This document shows, one piece after another, positions 7,676 to 15,669 of a stretch of 34,606 nt of DNA. This DNA is from a virus, in the IMG/VR virus record IMGVR_UViG_3300017779_000056, positions 1 through 34,606 of that record; one strand, written 5' to 3'. The translations under genes were made by a program, and so were the position numbers. Below the pieces are notes generated by a model, which was not told the origin of the DNA, ran no database searches, and was given only the letters and a program-made list of their open reading frames with translations. How positions within the stretch are numbered: position 1 is the first letter of the stretch; every line of letters begins with the position of its first letter.

Positions 7676-8461
7676 ATGGCAAAATTGCATGATAAAGAAA
7701 CTCAAAGCATTGCTGCTACAGTAAGTGATGTACTTGAGGGTAAAGTAAAGAAAGAGGAAGTTAAATATCCTCACATGATGTATAATCCAAAAAATGGTGA
7801 AGGCGTTGAAGTCAAAGATAAGGCTGAACACGAAAAATACCAGAAAATGGGTTGGGGTCATGATAAACCAAAAAATGAATCACCTGAAGAGCCAAAAGCT
7901 CCAGACGGAAAAAATGGTCCACAGACTGGTGAAAAAGACTTTAAAGGTAAACATAAGGTCAAAAAATCTGGTAAAACAGTAGACGGCTCTGATGTTAAAG
8001 AAGAAGTGGAGGAAGTAACTATCACTTTAGACGAAGCAAAAAAGCCTGGTAAGGGTAAGGAAAAAGCTGACATAGATTGGATTGGAAGTAATGCTGATGC
8101 TAAGGCAGCAGAAAAAAAATTCAAAGTTAAAATTAAACTAAAAGGTCGTGGAACAGCTGACGTTACCGGAGAAAAGAAAAATATTGTAGCTATGTTATCA
8201 GATAACGATACATACGGTATGGATATGGACGATATCGCAGATATCTTTCCAGAACTATTTGAAGCTAAAGTTGCAGAAACTGCACCTGAAGTAGAAGTAG
8301 ATGAATTATCAGATAAACAAAAGAGATACCAAGACTTCTTTAAAAAGGCTTTAAAGAAATTTGGTGTAGCGTCACCGGCAGAACTCGATAAAGAGAAAAG
8401 AAAAGAATTCTTTGATTACGTCGATAAAAACTATGATGCAGGCGAAGGAGAAAGCGACTAA
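7676..8461 (+). CDS. Putative prohead core/internal virion protein
   Basis: The protein has 261 residues, is acidic and highly charged, and starts after a clear AGGAG at 7662-7666. It has three parts: a Y-P-H-M-M-Y-N-P-K-N-G motif near residue 30 ending in M-G-W-G-H; a small domain at about 125-200 (IDWIGSNADAKAAEKKF; D-I-F-P-E-L-F-E); and a C-terminal segment K-Q-K-R-Y-Q-D-F-F-K-K-A-L-K-K-F-G with F-F-D-Y-V-D-K-N-Y-D near the end. Similar C-terminal segments recur in head-associated proteins of T4-like marine phages. E-E-V-E-E-V and A-P-E-V-E-V-D linkers may be protease sites. The stop overlaps the next start. Confidence 0.6.
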   Translation: MAKLHDKETQSIAATVSDVLEGKVKKEEVKYPHMMYNPKNGEGVEVKDKAEHEKYQKMGWGHDKPKNESPEEPKAPDGKNGPQTGEKDFKGKHKVKKSGKTVDGSDVKEEVEEVTITLDEAKKPGKGKEKADIDWIGSNADAKAAEKKFKVKIKLKGRGTADVTGEKKNIVAMLSDNDTYGMDMDDIADIFPELFEAKVAETAPEVEVDELSDKQKRYQDFFKKALKKFGVASPAELDKEKRKEFFDYVDKNYDAGEGESD

Positions 8462-8829
8462 TGAAAGATTTTTTTCAATTAAGACAAGAAATTAAAGTAA
8501 ACGAAGATGTCAGAGACATGAAAAACTTTGACGATAGAAATCGTAAAGGTTTTGAAGCCAGAGCATACATTGAAGTAAAAAAAGGTAATACTAATAATAA
8601 ATTCGATGATAACTTTGGATTCGACAAATCTGAAATGGAATATATGGATAAACTGATTAGTAAAATCAAGGGAATGCATGTATCTAGCTTTGATGGAGGT
8701 TCTTCAGGACCAGCATCTTTAGAATTCTATGGTAAAAAAGCATCTTTAGATAAATTTGCTAAAGATAGAAAAGTACAACAGATTGCTAAAAAATATAAGT
8801 CAAAGGTAGAAGTATTCCTTAACAAATAG
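8461..8829 (+). CDS. Capsid-targeting-type hypothetical protein
   Basis: The protein has 122 residues and starts MKDFFQLRQEIKVNED, matching the capsid-targeting pattern. The domain after it (EARAYIEVKKGN, then F-D-G-G-S-S-G-P-A-S-L-E-F-Y-G) looks like a small alpha/beta fold and resembles the ends of the proteins at 4162 and 6120, which also finish with a strand-helix unit (K-K-A-S-L-D-K-F-A-K). These may be repeated copies of one small domain. It is coupled to the upstream gene by TAATG. Confidence 0.55.
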   Translation: MKDFFQLRQEIKVNEDVRDMKNFDDRNRKGFEARAYIEVKKGNTNNKFDDNFGFDKSEMEYMDKLISKIKGMHVSSFDGGSSGPASLEFYGKKASLDKFAKDRKVQQIAKKYKSKVEVFLNK

Positions 8830-8830
8830 T

Positions 8831-8846
8831 ATAGCCGAAAGGTTAT
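8831..8846 (+). other. Small GAAA-loop hairpin in front of a late promoter
   Basis: ATAGCC-GAAA-GGTTAT can form a 6-bp stem (one G-U pair) closed by a GNRA-type tetraloop. It starts one base after the stop of the upstream gene and overlaps the first three bases of the late promoter. No T-run follows, so it is not a standard rho-independent terminator; it may mark the 3' end of the upstream message. Confidence 0.3.
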
Positions 8847-8851
8847 AAATA
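8844..8851 (+). promoter_or_regulatory. T4-type late promoter TATAAATA
   Basis: This is an exact match to the T4 late consensus. It is followed by five bases and then ATG at 8857. With the T4 geometry (TATAAATA at about -13 to -6) the ATG falls at +1. Confidence 0.7.
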
Positions 8852-8856
8852 ACTAT

Positions 8857-9228
8857 ATGATGAAAGTATTTGATAAGCTGAATAGAAAAAACTTTAAGCT
8901 CTATGCATCTGCGAATTATAATAATCCAGAATGTATAGATGTTGAAGAATTTAAAGAAGATGTAAATCGCTTTAAGTATATTAAACGATTACTGAGCAGA
9001 TATGAAGCTCATGGCGATTTACAAGAACGATTAATATTAAATCACTTAATTGTGATTTTTAATGTTTTCGGTATAGATGCTGCTAGCAAGATGTTATGGT
9101 ATAAAGTGAGGGCAGAACACTGGACTTATATAAAACCATTTTTAGTCTACTTGCATTATTTACCTGAAGACGATAGAGTAGAAATTGCTATGGACCCTTA
9201 CATTGTTGAGGTACTAAGGAAACTATAA
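8857..9228 (+). CDS. Conserved T4-like phage protein of unknown function
   Basis: The protein has 123 residues and starts exactly at the expected start point of the late promoter at 8844. The segment YNNPECIDVEEF, then RFKYIKRLLSRY, then R-L-I-L-N-H-L-I-V-I-F-N-V-F-G is very characteristic of a small protein widespread in marine T4-like phages, where it is annotated only as hypothetical. It is predicted mostly helical, with no membrane segment or catalytic motif. It overlaps the next gene by one base. Confidence 0.75.
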   Translation: MMKVFDKLNRKNFKLYASANYNNPECIDVEEFKEDVNRFKYIKRLLSRYEAHGDLQERLILNHLIVIFNVFGIDAASKMLWYKVRAEHWTYIKPFLVYLHYLPEDDRVEIAMDPYIVEVLRKL

Positions 9229-9812
9229 TGGGATTAATATCAAGAGCTGGAGATATATTTTATGCACTTAGATTCCTAAGATTATTAACAAAGTCTTGGG
9301 ATGATATGGATGCATTTAAATACGGCATTATTGACAATAATGGTAAAGTATTGCGAAAAGCTAGTACTTTAAAAAATCCTGTAGAAAAAAGTTCATATAC
9401 AATTTTTCATAGGTTAGTATTTAATCTAAAAAGATTATTAAATAAGTTACCTATAGGTAAAACAAAACTTGCATCATATGCAACGGCTTTATTTTTAGTA
9501 AAAGAACATAGTGGAATGACCGAAAGCGAAATGGAAGATGTTCTTAATAAAGTTTTAGAAGATTGGGAAGTAGATACAGTGAATGAGCAATGGTTCCAAA
9601 AGGATGGTAAAATTAATCCAGGTAAATATACCTTAAAGGAAGATGTTATATCATTAAATACAGGAGAACCTATTGCTAGAGCTAAAGATATTGTAGAAGT
9701 AAAAGAAGCAATATCACCAGTCGGCAGTATATTTGGTACAGATATTTTCGAAGTAAAACATCTTAAAACGAACCAAAGTATATATATTAATAGCGGGGAA
9801 ATAACTAGATGA
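9228..9812 (+). CDS. Conserved T4-like phage protein of unknown function
   Basis: The protein has 194 residues. The N-terminus (ISRAGDIFYALRFLRLLTK) and central block (FHRLVFNLKRLLNKLP; ATALFLVKEHSGM) are familiar from a protein conserved in marine T4-like phages and always next to the preceding gene. The C-terminal third is beta-rich. It is helical and amphipathic rather than clearly membrane-spanning. A structural or assembly role is likely from its place under a late promoter. It overlaps the next gene by four bases. Confidence 0.7.
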   Translation: MGLISRAGDIFYALRFLRLLTKSWDDMDAFKYGIIDNNGKVLRKASTLKNPVEKSSYTIFHRLVFNLKRLLNKLPIGKTKLASYATALFLVKEHSGMTESEMEDVLNKVLEDWEVDTVNEQWFQKDGKINPGKYTLKEDVISLNTGEPIARAKDIVEVKEAISPVGSIFGTDIFEVKHLKTNQSIYINSGEITR

Positions 9813-10054
9813 AATCATTTAAAGAAGTATGGGAAATGGCAGCCAACTCAGTAGGTGCTGGTGGCGTTTCAATGCCAGCAGATGTTGTTTTCGATAAAAA
9901 GAAAAAGAAGCAAGAAAAAAGAATATATGACGGTAGAACTAAAGAAGGTCGTAAATTCGTAGAAAGAATGCTTGCAAGAAGAACAGCTAAAGAAAATAAA
10001 CAGAAGTTGGTACAAGCTCAAAAGAATGCGGAAACTATAAAGACGAAAGAGTAA
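9809..10054 (+). CDS. Small basic capsid-targeting-type protein
   Basis: The protein has 81 residues and starts MKSFKEVWEMA. It continues with G-A-G-G-V-S-M-P-A-D-V-V-F-D and a run of lysines, a combination I recognise from small proteins of T4-like marine phages. The rest is an Arg/Lys-rich helix. It may be a head-internal or DNA-binding protein; the N-terminal pattern lacks a clean L/I-x-E site, so processing is uncertain. Confidence 0.6.
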   Translation: MKSFKEVWEMAANSVGAGGVSMPADVVFDKKKKKQEKRIYDGRTKEGRKFVERMLARRTAKENKQKLVQAQKNAETIKTKE

Positions 10055-10058
10055 TAAT

Positions 10059-10427
10059 ATGAGTAAAATATTGATTGGAATTATTGTTGTTATGGGTTTA
10101 GGAAGTTACATTCTTTGGAATCAAAATGCAGAACTTAATAAGCTCAACCTAGCGTATGAGGTTAAGTTCGAAGAACAAGAGAGAACGATTCAAGCTATTC
10201 AGCAAAATCTAGAATCTACCGCAAAAAATTTAAAAAATTTACAAGTACAAAATCAACAATACGAAGCAGAAATGACTGAGTATTTGGATATATTTAGAAG
10301 ACATAATATTGCTAAGTTGGCGAGTGCAAAACCAGGCATGATTGAAAAACGTGCTAATGATAGAACAAAGGAGGCATTTGATGCAATTGAAGCAGATAGT
10401 AATCGCATTTCTAGCCTTAACGATTAG
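10059..10427 (+). CDS. Probable inner-membrane spanin (Rz-like)
   Basis: The protein has 122 residues. Residues 3-20 form one N-terminal membrane segment (ILIGIIVVMGLGSYILW), followed by a long Gln/Glu/Lys-rich coiled coil (about 30-85) reaching into the periplasm. This is the layout of i-spanins, which fuse inner and outer membranes at lysis. The support is positional: the next gene, overlapping it out of frame by 47 bases, encodes a lipoprotein, the classical Rz/Rz1 nesting. Sequence identity to known spanins cannot be judged here. Confidence 0.65.
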   Translation: MSKILIGIIVVMGLGSYILWNQNAELNKLNLAYEVKFEEQERTIQAIQQNLESTAKNLKNLQVQNQQYEAEMTEYLDIFRRHNIAKLASAKPGMIEKRANDRTKEAFDAIEADSNRISSLND

Positions 10428-10875
10428 TGGCTGTTCCATACTTGGACCAAGAGAAGTCGAAGTAAAAACAGTTCCAATAAAGCTTGATATAGTACAACCA
10501 GTTTTACCAAGGCCCTTGGATTTAAAAGAGCCAAAATGGTATGTCGTTTCTGATACAAAGATAATTGAAAATTGTCTTAAAGACCCAGAAACGAAAAAGC
10601 CTAATTGTAAATTAGGTAGAGAAGATTTATATCCAGAGGGATATACATATCTAGATAGGTTTATCGATGATATTAAAAAGAAGCATGGTGGCGATATAGT
10701 ATTCGTAGCTATGACGGTAGCGGATTATGAGAATATGTCTTATAATACGCAAGAGATAAAAAGATACATAAACCAGTTAGGCGAAGTGATAGTTTATTAT
10801 AGGAATGTAACAATAAATGATAAAGATGCTGGAGCAATTGAAATTAAAGTGGAGAAAAAAGATGGCAACGAGTAG
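10381..10875 (+). CDS. Probable outer-membrane lipoprotein spanin (Rz1-like)
   Basis: The start is set at the ATG at 10381, preceded by AGGAGG at 10369-10374; a longer frame from 10342 lacks this site. It encodes 164 residues. Residues 1-17 form a lipoprotein signal ending in the lipobox I-S-G-C, so the mature protein would begin at the Cys. A Pro-containing linker (VLPRPLDLKEPKW) and a globular C-terminal domain (YLDRFIDDIKKKHGG onward) follow, longer than classical Rz1. It partners the upstream i-spanin. An unrelated lipoprotein cannot be excluded because of the extra domain. Confidence 0.65.
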   Translation: MQLKQIVIAFLALTISGCSILGPREVEVKTVPIKLDIVQPVLPRPLDLKEPKWYVVSDTKIIENCLKDPETKKPNCKLGREDLYPEGYTYLDRFIDDIKKKHGGDIVFVAMTVADYENMSYNTQEIKRYINQLGEVIVYYRNVTINDKDAGAIEIKVEKKDGNE

Positions 10876-11620
10876 AATGAAAGATTTACACCATTGGGAA
10901 AGAGCAGCTTATGCAGCTAAACTTTCTGCAATAGCGTATATGAAACCAGATAAGGCAGAAGCAGCTGCAAAGAAATTAGGATTTCCATGGGCGAAATTAA
11001 TTTCTAAAGATGGAGCTGAAGTATTAGTAGCAAAAGATAGAAATGATTTATGGTTTGCTTTCAGAGGAACAGAACCTTCTAAATTAAATGATGTAATGGC
11101 AGACTTAAATGTTATTAAAAACACAGCAAAAGCTGGTGGTAAAGTACACGGCGGATTTCAAAAAGAAGTTAACGATTTATGGATGGATGTATTAGCTGAA
11201 ATTGAACATAACGACCAATTAAAGGTTAGAAAAGATGTTTGGTTCACAGGACATTCATTAGGTGCAGCAATGGCAACAATCGCCTCCACTCGATATGCCG
11301 GCACAGAAGAACTATTCACATTCGGTTCACCAAGAGTTGGTGGTCCAAAATTTGTAAAGAACATTAAAGTAAAACATTACAGGTTTATGAATAATAACGA
11401 TATCGTATGTCGTATCCCACCTGCATGGTTAGGATTCAGACATCACGGTGAAATGATTTACTTTAATAGATTAGGCGACCTCCAAGCTAAACCAACTTGG
11501 CGCGATATGTTTCACGGGATATTTAACTCATGGAAAAGATTTAAATTCTTTGATGGTATAGTAGACCATGGAATGCCAAACTATGTGAAGGCACTTAATA
11601 AATTAAAAAAGAAGGTATAA
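10862..11620 (+). CDS. Class 3 lipase-like alpha/beta hydrolase
   Basis: The product has 252 residues from the ATG at 10862, preceded by GGAG; an in-frame ATG at 10817 lies inside the upstream gene without such a site. G-H-S-L-G-A-A is the nucleophile elbow of lipase class 3 enzymes, preceded by the A-F-R-G-T-E strand typical of the family. Candidate acid and His residues are in N-N-D-I-V-C-R-I-P-P and V-D-H-G-M. The family hydrolyses acylglycerols or phospholipids. No signal peptide is seen, so it would act in the cytoplasm or reach the envelope at lysis. The position after the spanin pair suggests a role in membrane breakdown. Confidence 0.8.
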   Translation: MATSRMKDLHHWERAAYAAKLSAIAYMKPDKAEAAAKKLGFPWAKLISKDGAEVLVAKDRNDLWFAFRGTEPSKLNDVMADLNVIKNTAKAGGKVHGGFQKEVNDLWMDVLAEIEHNDQLKVRKDVWFTGHSLGAAMATIASTRYAGTEELFTFGSPRVGGPKFVKNIKVKHYRFMNNNDIVCRIPPAWLGFRHHGEMIYFNRLGDLQAKPTWRDMFHGIFNSWKRFKFFDGIVDHGMPNYVKALNKLKKKV

Positions 11621-11621
11621 T

Positions 11622-11873
11622 ATGCACTGGTTAATAATTTTATCTCTCAAGTCCATTCTATCTTCAGTTATTGGTTCTTCGTTTTATCAGTGGTTCCAGG
11701 GTACAACCCTCGGCATTTGGTTCCAAAAACAAGTCGATAGATTTATGGAATACTTTGCAGAAAAGTATGAGCTTGAGCTCATGAAAAAGGATGCTAAATT
11801 TAGAAAGCAATATCCTTTGGCTGCAGACCGTATAGATAATCTTGAAAAAGAGCTAAAAAAACTCAAAAAGTAG
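11622..11873 (+). CDS. Small membrane-associated coiled-coil protein
   Basis: The protein has 83 residues. A hydrophobic N-terminus (WLIILSLKSILSSVIGSSF) is followed by an amphipathic helix and a C-terminal coiled coil (ADRIDNLEKELKKLKK). Proteins of this outline follow lysis-type genes in several marine T4-like phages. It ends one base before the nrdA promoter. Function unknown. Confidence 0.55.
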   Translation: MHWLIILSLKSILSSVIGSSFYQWFQGTTLGIWFQKQVDRFMEYFAEKYELELMKKDAKFRKQYPLAADRIDNLEKELKKLKK

Positions 11874-11902
11874 TGTACATTATACCAGTTTTATGGTATA
11901 AT
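11874..11902 (+). promoter_or_regulatory. Early-type promoter for nrdA with palindromic spacer
   Basis: The -35 element TGTACA (11874-11879) and -10 element TATAAT (11897-11902) are separated by 17 bases, with TGG before the -10 (extended -10). The spacer and -10 contain a 9-bp inverted repeat, ATTATACCA (11879-11887) and TGGTATAAT (11894-11902), with a 6-base centre. This could be an operator. Confidence 0.7.
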
Positions 11903-11932
11903 AGTTAATATAAAATGAACGGAACCAACATA

Positions 11933-14224
11933 ATGGAAATAAACGTAACTAAGCGTGATGGAACGCTTCAAAGCTTTGATTTAGAAAAAGTCCATAAAGT
12001 ATTAGAATGGGCATGTGAAGATATTACTGGTGTTAGTATGTCGGAGATTGAAATTAAAGCTAACATTCAACTCTATGATAAAATACCAGCATATGATATT
12101 CATGAGCTACTTATTAAGTCTGCTGCAGAACTCATATCTGAGCACACCCCAAATTACCAATTCGTTGCCGCAAGGTTAATTTCTTATAAACTAAGAAAGG
12201 AAGTCTATGGTGATTATACCCCATGGCCACTTGCACAACTAATTATTGAAAACGTTGATAGAGGCGTATACGACGGTGATATTATGGTAAAATATCCTCG
12301 TGAAGAAATTGATGAACTTGACGCCTATATCAAGCATGACAGAGACGATACATTTACCTATGCAGGTATGGAACAATTTAGAGGTAAATATCTCGTCCAA
12401 GACAGAAAAAACAAAGTTCATTATGAAACTCCACAGATGCTGTATATGATGGTTGCAGCAACTCTATTCCAAAATTATCCAAACGAAACGCGAATTAAGT
12501 ATGTAAAGGATTACTACGATGCAATTTCACAATTTTACATTTCACTACCTACACCGATTATGGCAGGTGTTCGTACACCAGTTAGACAGTTCTCGAGTTG
12601 TGTTCTCATTGAGTCTGGCGACAGCCTTGACTCAATTAACGCTACTGCTACTAGTGTTGTCAAATACATAAGCAAAAAGGCAGGTATTGGAATTGGTGCT
12701 GGTTCAATTAGAGCCGAAGGTGCCAAAGTCGGAGATGGTTCAGTTGTACACACAGGGCTTATACCATTTCTAAAATACTTTCAATCAGCTGTAAAATCAT
12801 GTTCTCAAGGTGGAGTTCGTGGTGGTGCAGCAACAGTTTACTTACCATTATGGCATTACGAATTTGAAGATTTAGTTGTGCTTAAAAATAATAAAGGTAC
12901 AGAGGAAACAAGAGTTCGTCACATGGACTACTCCTTTCAGTTAAATAAGTTAATGTACGAAAGATTATTAACTGGTGGTAACATAACATTTTTTGACCCG
13001 AACGATGTTCCAGGCTTATATGAATCGTTCTTTGATGACCAAGATAAATTCAAAGAATTATACGAAAAGTACGAGAGAGCATATTCAATCAGAAAGAAAA
13101 CTCTACCAGCACTCGAAGTATTTCAGACATTATTAACTGAAAGAAAAGATACCGGTAGAATTTATATTATGAATGTTGACCATGCAAATGAACATGGTGC
13201 ATTTGAACCTAAAAAGGCTCCAATCAGAATGAGTAATCTATGTTGTGAGATTGATTTACCAACTACTCCTATGGAATCATATGATGACCATACAGGAGAA
13301 ATATCACTATGTACATTATCAGCAATTAATTGGGGTTTAATTAACCATCCAAAAGAATTTGAAAAGTGGTGTGATTTATCAGTTAGAGCACTTGACGAGT
13401 TATTGGATTACCAAAATTATCCAGTTGCAGCAGCAGAACAAGGGACGAAAAACAGACGACCTTTAGGTATTGGTATTATTAATTTAGCTTATTTCTTAGC
13501 AAAAAGAGGATTTAAATACGATGAATCGGCATTTGAAATAGTTGATGAATACGCAGAAGCTTGGTCATATTATTTAATTAAAGCATCTGCAAATTTAGCA
13601 CAAGAAAAAGGCAAAATACCTAAAAATAATGATACAAAGTATGCCCGCGGAGTTCTGCCAAATGATACATATAAGGGTGCGATAGATAATTTGATAGAGC
13701 ATAAAGAACGATTCCCGTGGGACGAGCTGAGAACTCAACTCAAAGACACTGGAATCCGCAATTCAACTCTCATGGCATTAATGCCCGCAGAAACATCCGC
13801 ACAGATTAGTAATAGTACAAATGGTATTGAACCTCCTAGAGCTTTAGTATCATATAAACAATCCAAAGACGGAGTTCTAGCTCAAGTCGTACCAGCTTAT
13901 CATCATTTGAAGAACAAATATGATTTACTCTGGGAACAAAAGAGTCCTGATGGATATCTTAAAATCTGTGCTATATTACAGAAGTACATAGACCAAGGTA
14001 TTTCTGTTAACACATCTTATAATCCTGAACATTACGAGGATAATAAGATTCCAATGTCGGTAATGATACAAGACTTGGTTACTTCTTACAAGTTTGGTCT
14101 CAAGCAATTATATTATTTTAATACATACGATGGTGCCGGTGAAATGAAAGAAGATGAGCACCACACTTACGAAAGTGGTACAACAATGGTAGATGACGAG
14201 GACTGTGACTCTTGCAAGATTTAA
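11933..14224 (+). CDS. nrdA: Class Ia ribonucleoside-diphosphate reductase, alpha subunit
   Basis: The product has 763 residues from the ATG at 11933, close to the usual NrdA length. The ATG at 11915 is only about 13 bases past the -10, and the N-terminus from 11933 (V-T-K-R-D-G) aligns directly with NrdA. The ATP-cone (about 1-90) is present. Active-site cysteines lie in S-S-C-V-L, N-L-C-C-E-I and C-T-L-S-A-I-N, and the C-terminal shuttle pair in D-C-D-S-C-K-I. It reduces ribonucleotides to deoxyribonucleotides for phage replication, using the radical from NrdB. It is transcribed from its own early-type promoter. Confidence 0.97.
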   Translation: MEINVTKRDGTLQSFDLEKVHKVLEWACEDITGVSMSEIEIKANIQLYDKIPAYDIHELLIKSAAELISEHTPNYQFVAARLISYKLRKEVYGDYTPWPLAQLIIENVDRGVYDGDIMVKYPREEIDELDAYIKHDRDDTFTYAGMEQFRGKYLVQDRKNKVHYETPQMLYMMVAATLFQNYPNETRIKYVKDYYDAISQFYISLPTPIMAGVRTPVRQFSSCVLIESGDSLDSINATATSVVKYISKKAGIGIGAGSIRAEGAKVGDGSVVHTGLIPFLKYFQSAVKSCSQGGVRGGAATVYLPLWHYEFEDLVVLKNNKGTEETRVRHMDYSFQLNKLMYERLLTGGNITFFDPNDVPGLYESFFDDQDKFKELYEKYERAYSIRKKTLPALEVFQTLLTERKDTGRIYIMNVDHANEHGAFEPKKAPIRMSNLCCEIDLPTTPMESYDDHTGEISLCTLSAINWGLINHPKEFEKWCDLSVRALDELLDYQNYPVAAAEQGTKNRRPLGIGIINLAYFLAKRGFKYDESAFEIVDEYAEAWSYYLIKASANLAQEKGKIPKNNDTKYARGVLPNDTYKGAIDNLIEHKERFPWDELRTQLKDTGIRNSTLMALMPAETSAQISNSTNGIEPPRALVSYKQSKDGVLAQVVPAYHHLKNKYDLLWEQKSPDGYLKICAILQKYIDQGISVNTSYNPEHYEDNKIPMSVMIQDLVTSYKFGLKQLYYFNTYDGAGEMKEDEHHTYESGTTMVDDEDCDSCKI

Positions 14225-14445
14225 GAAATAAAATAAATCAAAGAATGGACATCCTTCAAATGTGGATGGAACAAGATTATCATATGTCTAAACCAGAAGT
14301 TGTATACGAACATACCTTGACCATTAGTAAATTTTGGTCGGTATTATCCGAAGAGGATAAAGACTATATACAATGTGCACAAGATGCAATAGAAACTAAA
14401 TCAACAATTTCATGGAGACCCGATGCCGATACTGAAGAAAAGTAA
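14212..14445 (+). CDS. Small protein between nrdA and nrdB
   Basis: A TTG at 14212 gives 77 residues; an ATG at 14245 would give 66. The frame overlaps the end of nrdA by 13 bases and the start of nrdB by 23, so it is part of the same translationally coupled operon. The sequence (MEQDYHMSKPEVVYEH; FWSVLSEEDKDYI) is helical and acidic. Small proteins of this kind sit between nrdA and nrdB in related phages. Function unknown. Confidence 0.55.
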   Translation: MQDLRNKINQRMDILQMWMEQDYHMSKPEVVYEHTLTISKFWSVLSEEDKDYIQCAQDAIETKSTISWRPDADTEEK

Positions 14446-15496
14446 AAAATCACATTTAACTAAAAATATGTTTTTAGATGAGTCTGTCGATGTTCAAAGA
14501 TTCGACGAAGTTAAATACCCACAGATAGAAAAAATAACAGAAAAACAACTTGGATTCTTTTGGAGACCTGAAGAGGTAGATATTTCAAAAGATAAAAAAG
14601 ATTTCGAGGCATTAACAGACCATGAAAAACACATTTTCACATCTAATCTCAAAAGGCAAATATTACTGGACTCTGTACAAGGTCGGGCCCCGAACCTTGC
14701 TTTCCTTCCTATTGCTTCGTTACCCGAAATTGAAAACTGGATTGAAACTTGGTCCTTTTTTGAAACTATTCATTCTCGCTCTTACACCCATATTATTAGG
14801 AATGTTTATCCTAACCCTGCTACTGTTTTTGACGGTATGCTTGATGTAAAAGAAATTTTAGAATGTGGTAACGATATTGCAAAATATTACGATGAGTTAA
14901 TTTCAGATAATAATTCTGCCACAAATAAACTTGACCATAAACGTTCTTTATGGATGTGTATGTTATCGGCAAATGCTTTAGAAGGAATTAGATTTTATGT
15001 ATCATTTGCATGTTCATGGGCATTTGCAGAACTTAAAAAGATGGAAGGTAATGCAAAGATTATCAAGTTTATCGCAAGAGATGAGAACACACACTTAGCT
15101 GGCACAACAACAATAATTAAAAAGATGTTGGCTGAGGATAAAGATTTTGTTAAAATTGCTAAGGAAATGGAACCTGAAGCAGTTAAATTATTTGAGAGAG
15201 TAATTGAACAAGAAAAAGAATGGGCCAGATATTTATTTAAAGATGGTTCAATGATTGGCTTAAATGAAAACATTTTAGCTGAATATATAGAATGGATTGG
15301 ATGTAAAAGAATGAGAGCTATTAACTTACCTTGTCCTTATACTGTTCCAAAAATTAATCCATTACCTTGGACGGAAAAATGGATTGGTGGTGGCAATGTC
15401 CAAGTTGCTCCACAAGAAACAGAAATCGCCAGCTATATTGTTGGTGGTGTTAAACAAGATGTTGATGACAACACATTAAAAAACTTAAGTTTATAA
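14423..15496 (+). CDS. nrdB: Class Ia ribonucleotide reductase, beta (radical) subunit
   Basis: The protein has 357 residues. All diiron ligands of the E. coli enzyme are recognisable: Asp in L-L-D-S, Glu and His in F-E-T-I-H-S, Glu in L-E-G-I-R-F-Y, and Glu/His in R-D-E-N-T-H-L. The radical tyrosine is present in H-S-R-S-Y-T-H. The C-terminal interaction tail is intact. The start at 14423 matches the length before the F-F-W-R-P-E-E-V-D block seen in NrdB. It forms the active enzyme with NrdA. Codon use shifts to more C-ending codons around 14660-14830. Confidence 0.97.
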   Translation: MPILKKSKKSHLTKNMFLDESVDVQRFDEVKYPQIEKITEKQLGFFWRPEEVDISKDKKDFEALTDHEKHIFTSNLKRQILLDSVQGRAPNLAFLPIASLPEIENWIETWSFFETIHSRSYTHIIRNVYPNPATVFDGMLDVKEILECGNDIAKYYDELISDNNSATNKLDHKRSLWMCMLSANALEGIRFYVSFACSWAFAELKKMEGNAKIIKFIARDENTHLAGTTTIIKKMLAEDKDFVKIAKEMEPEAVKLFERVIEQEKEWARYLFKDGSMIGLNENILAEYIEWIGCKRMRAINLPCPYTVPKINPLPWTEKWIGGGNVQVAPQETEIASYIVGGVKQDVDDNTLKNLSL

Positions 15497-15669
15497 TGAA
15501 AGAGAAGAAAATATTACAAATAGTTAATCTATCGCCGAACGAATCGATTATAGAAAAACTACCAGATGTTCACCCAATGAGACAAATCTTTTGGGCTTCC
15601 ATTATTCAAGTAAGCGTATTTTTTATGATGTTATTAGCATTTTTTACAATAGGAAAAGCATTACAATGA
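15496..15669 (+). CDS. Small single-pass membrane protein
   Basis: An ATG at 15496 overlaps the nrdB stop and gives 57 residues. A soluble N-terminal half (IVNLSPNESIIEKLPDVHPM) leads to a membrane segment at about 33-54 (IIQVSVFFMMLLAFFTIG). The stop overlaps the next start (ATGA at 15666), so the gene fills the gap exactly, which supports it. Function unknown. Confidence 0.6.
   Translation: MKEKKILQIVNLSPNESIIEKLPDVHPMRQIFWASIIQVSVFFMMLLAFFTIGKALQ

Noticed and set aside
9228-9812. Possible membrane protein because of a hydrophobic N-terminus
   Set aside because: Arg and Lys are spaced through the hydrophobic stretch, which fits an amphipathic helix rather than a membrane span.
14622-14849. 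Frame of 75 residues inside nrdB
   Set aside because: Fully contained in a highly conserved enzyme gene, with a low-complexity Leu-rich product and no start signal.
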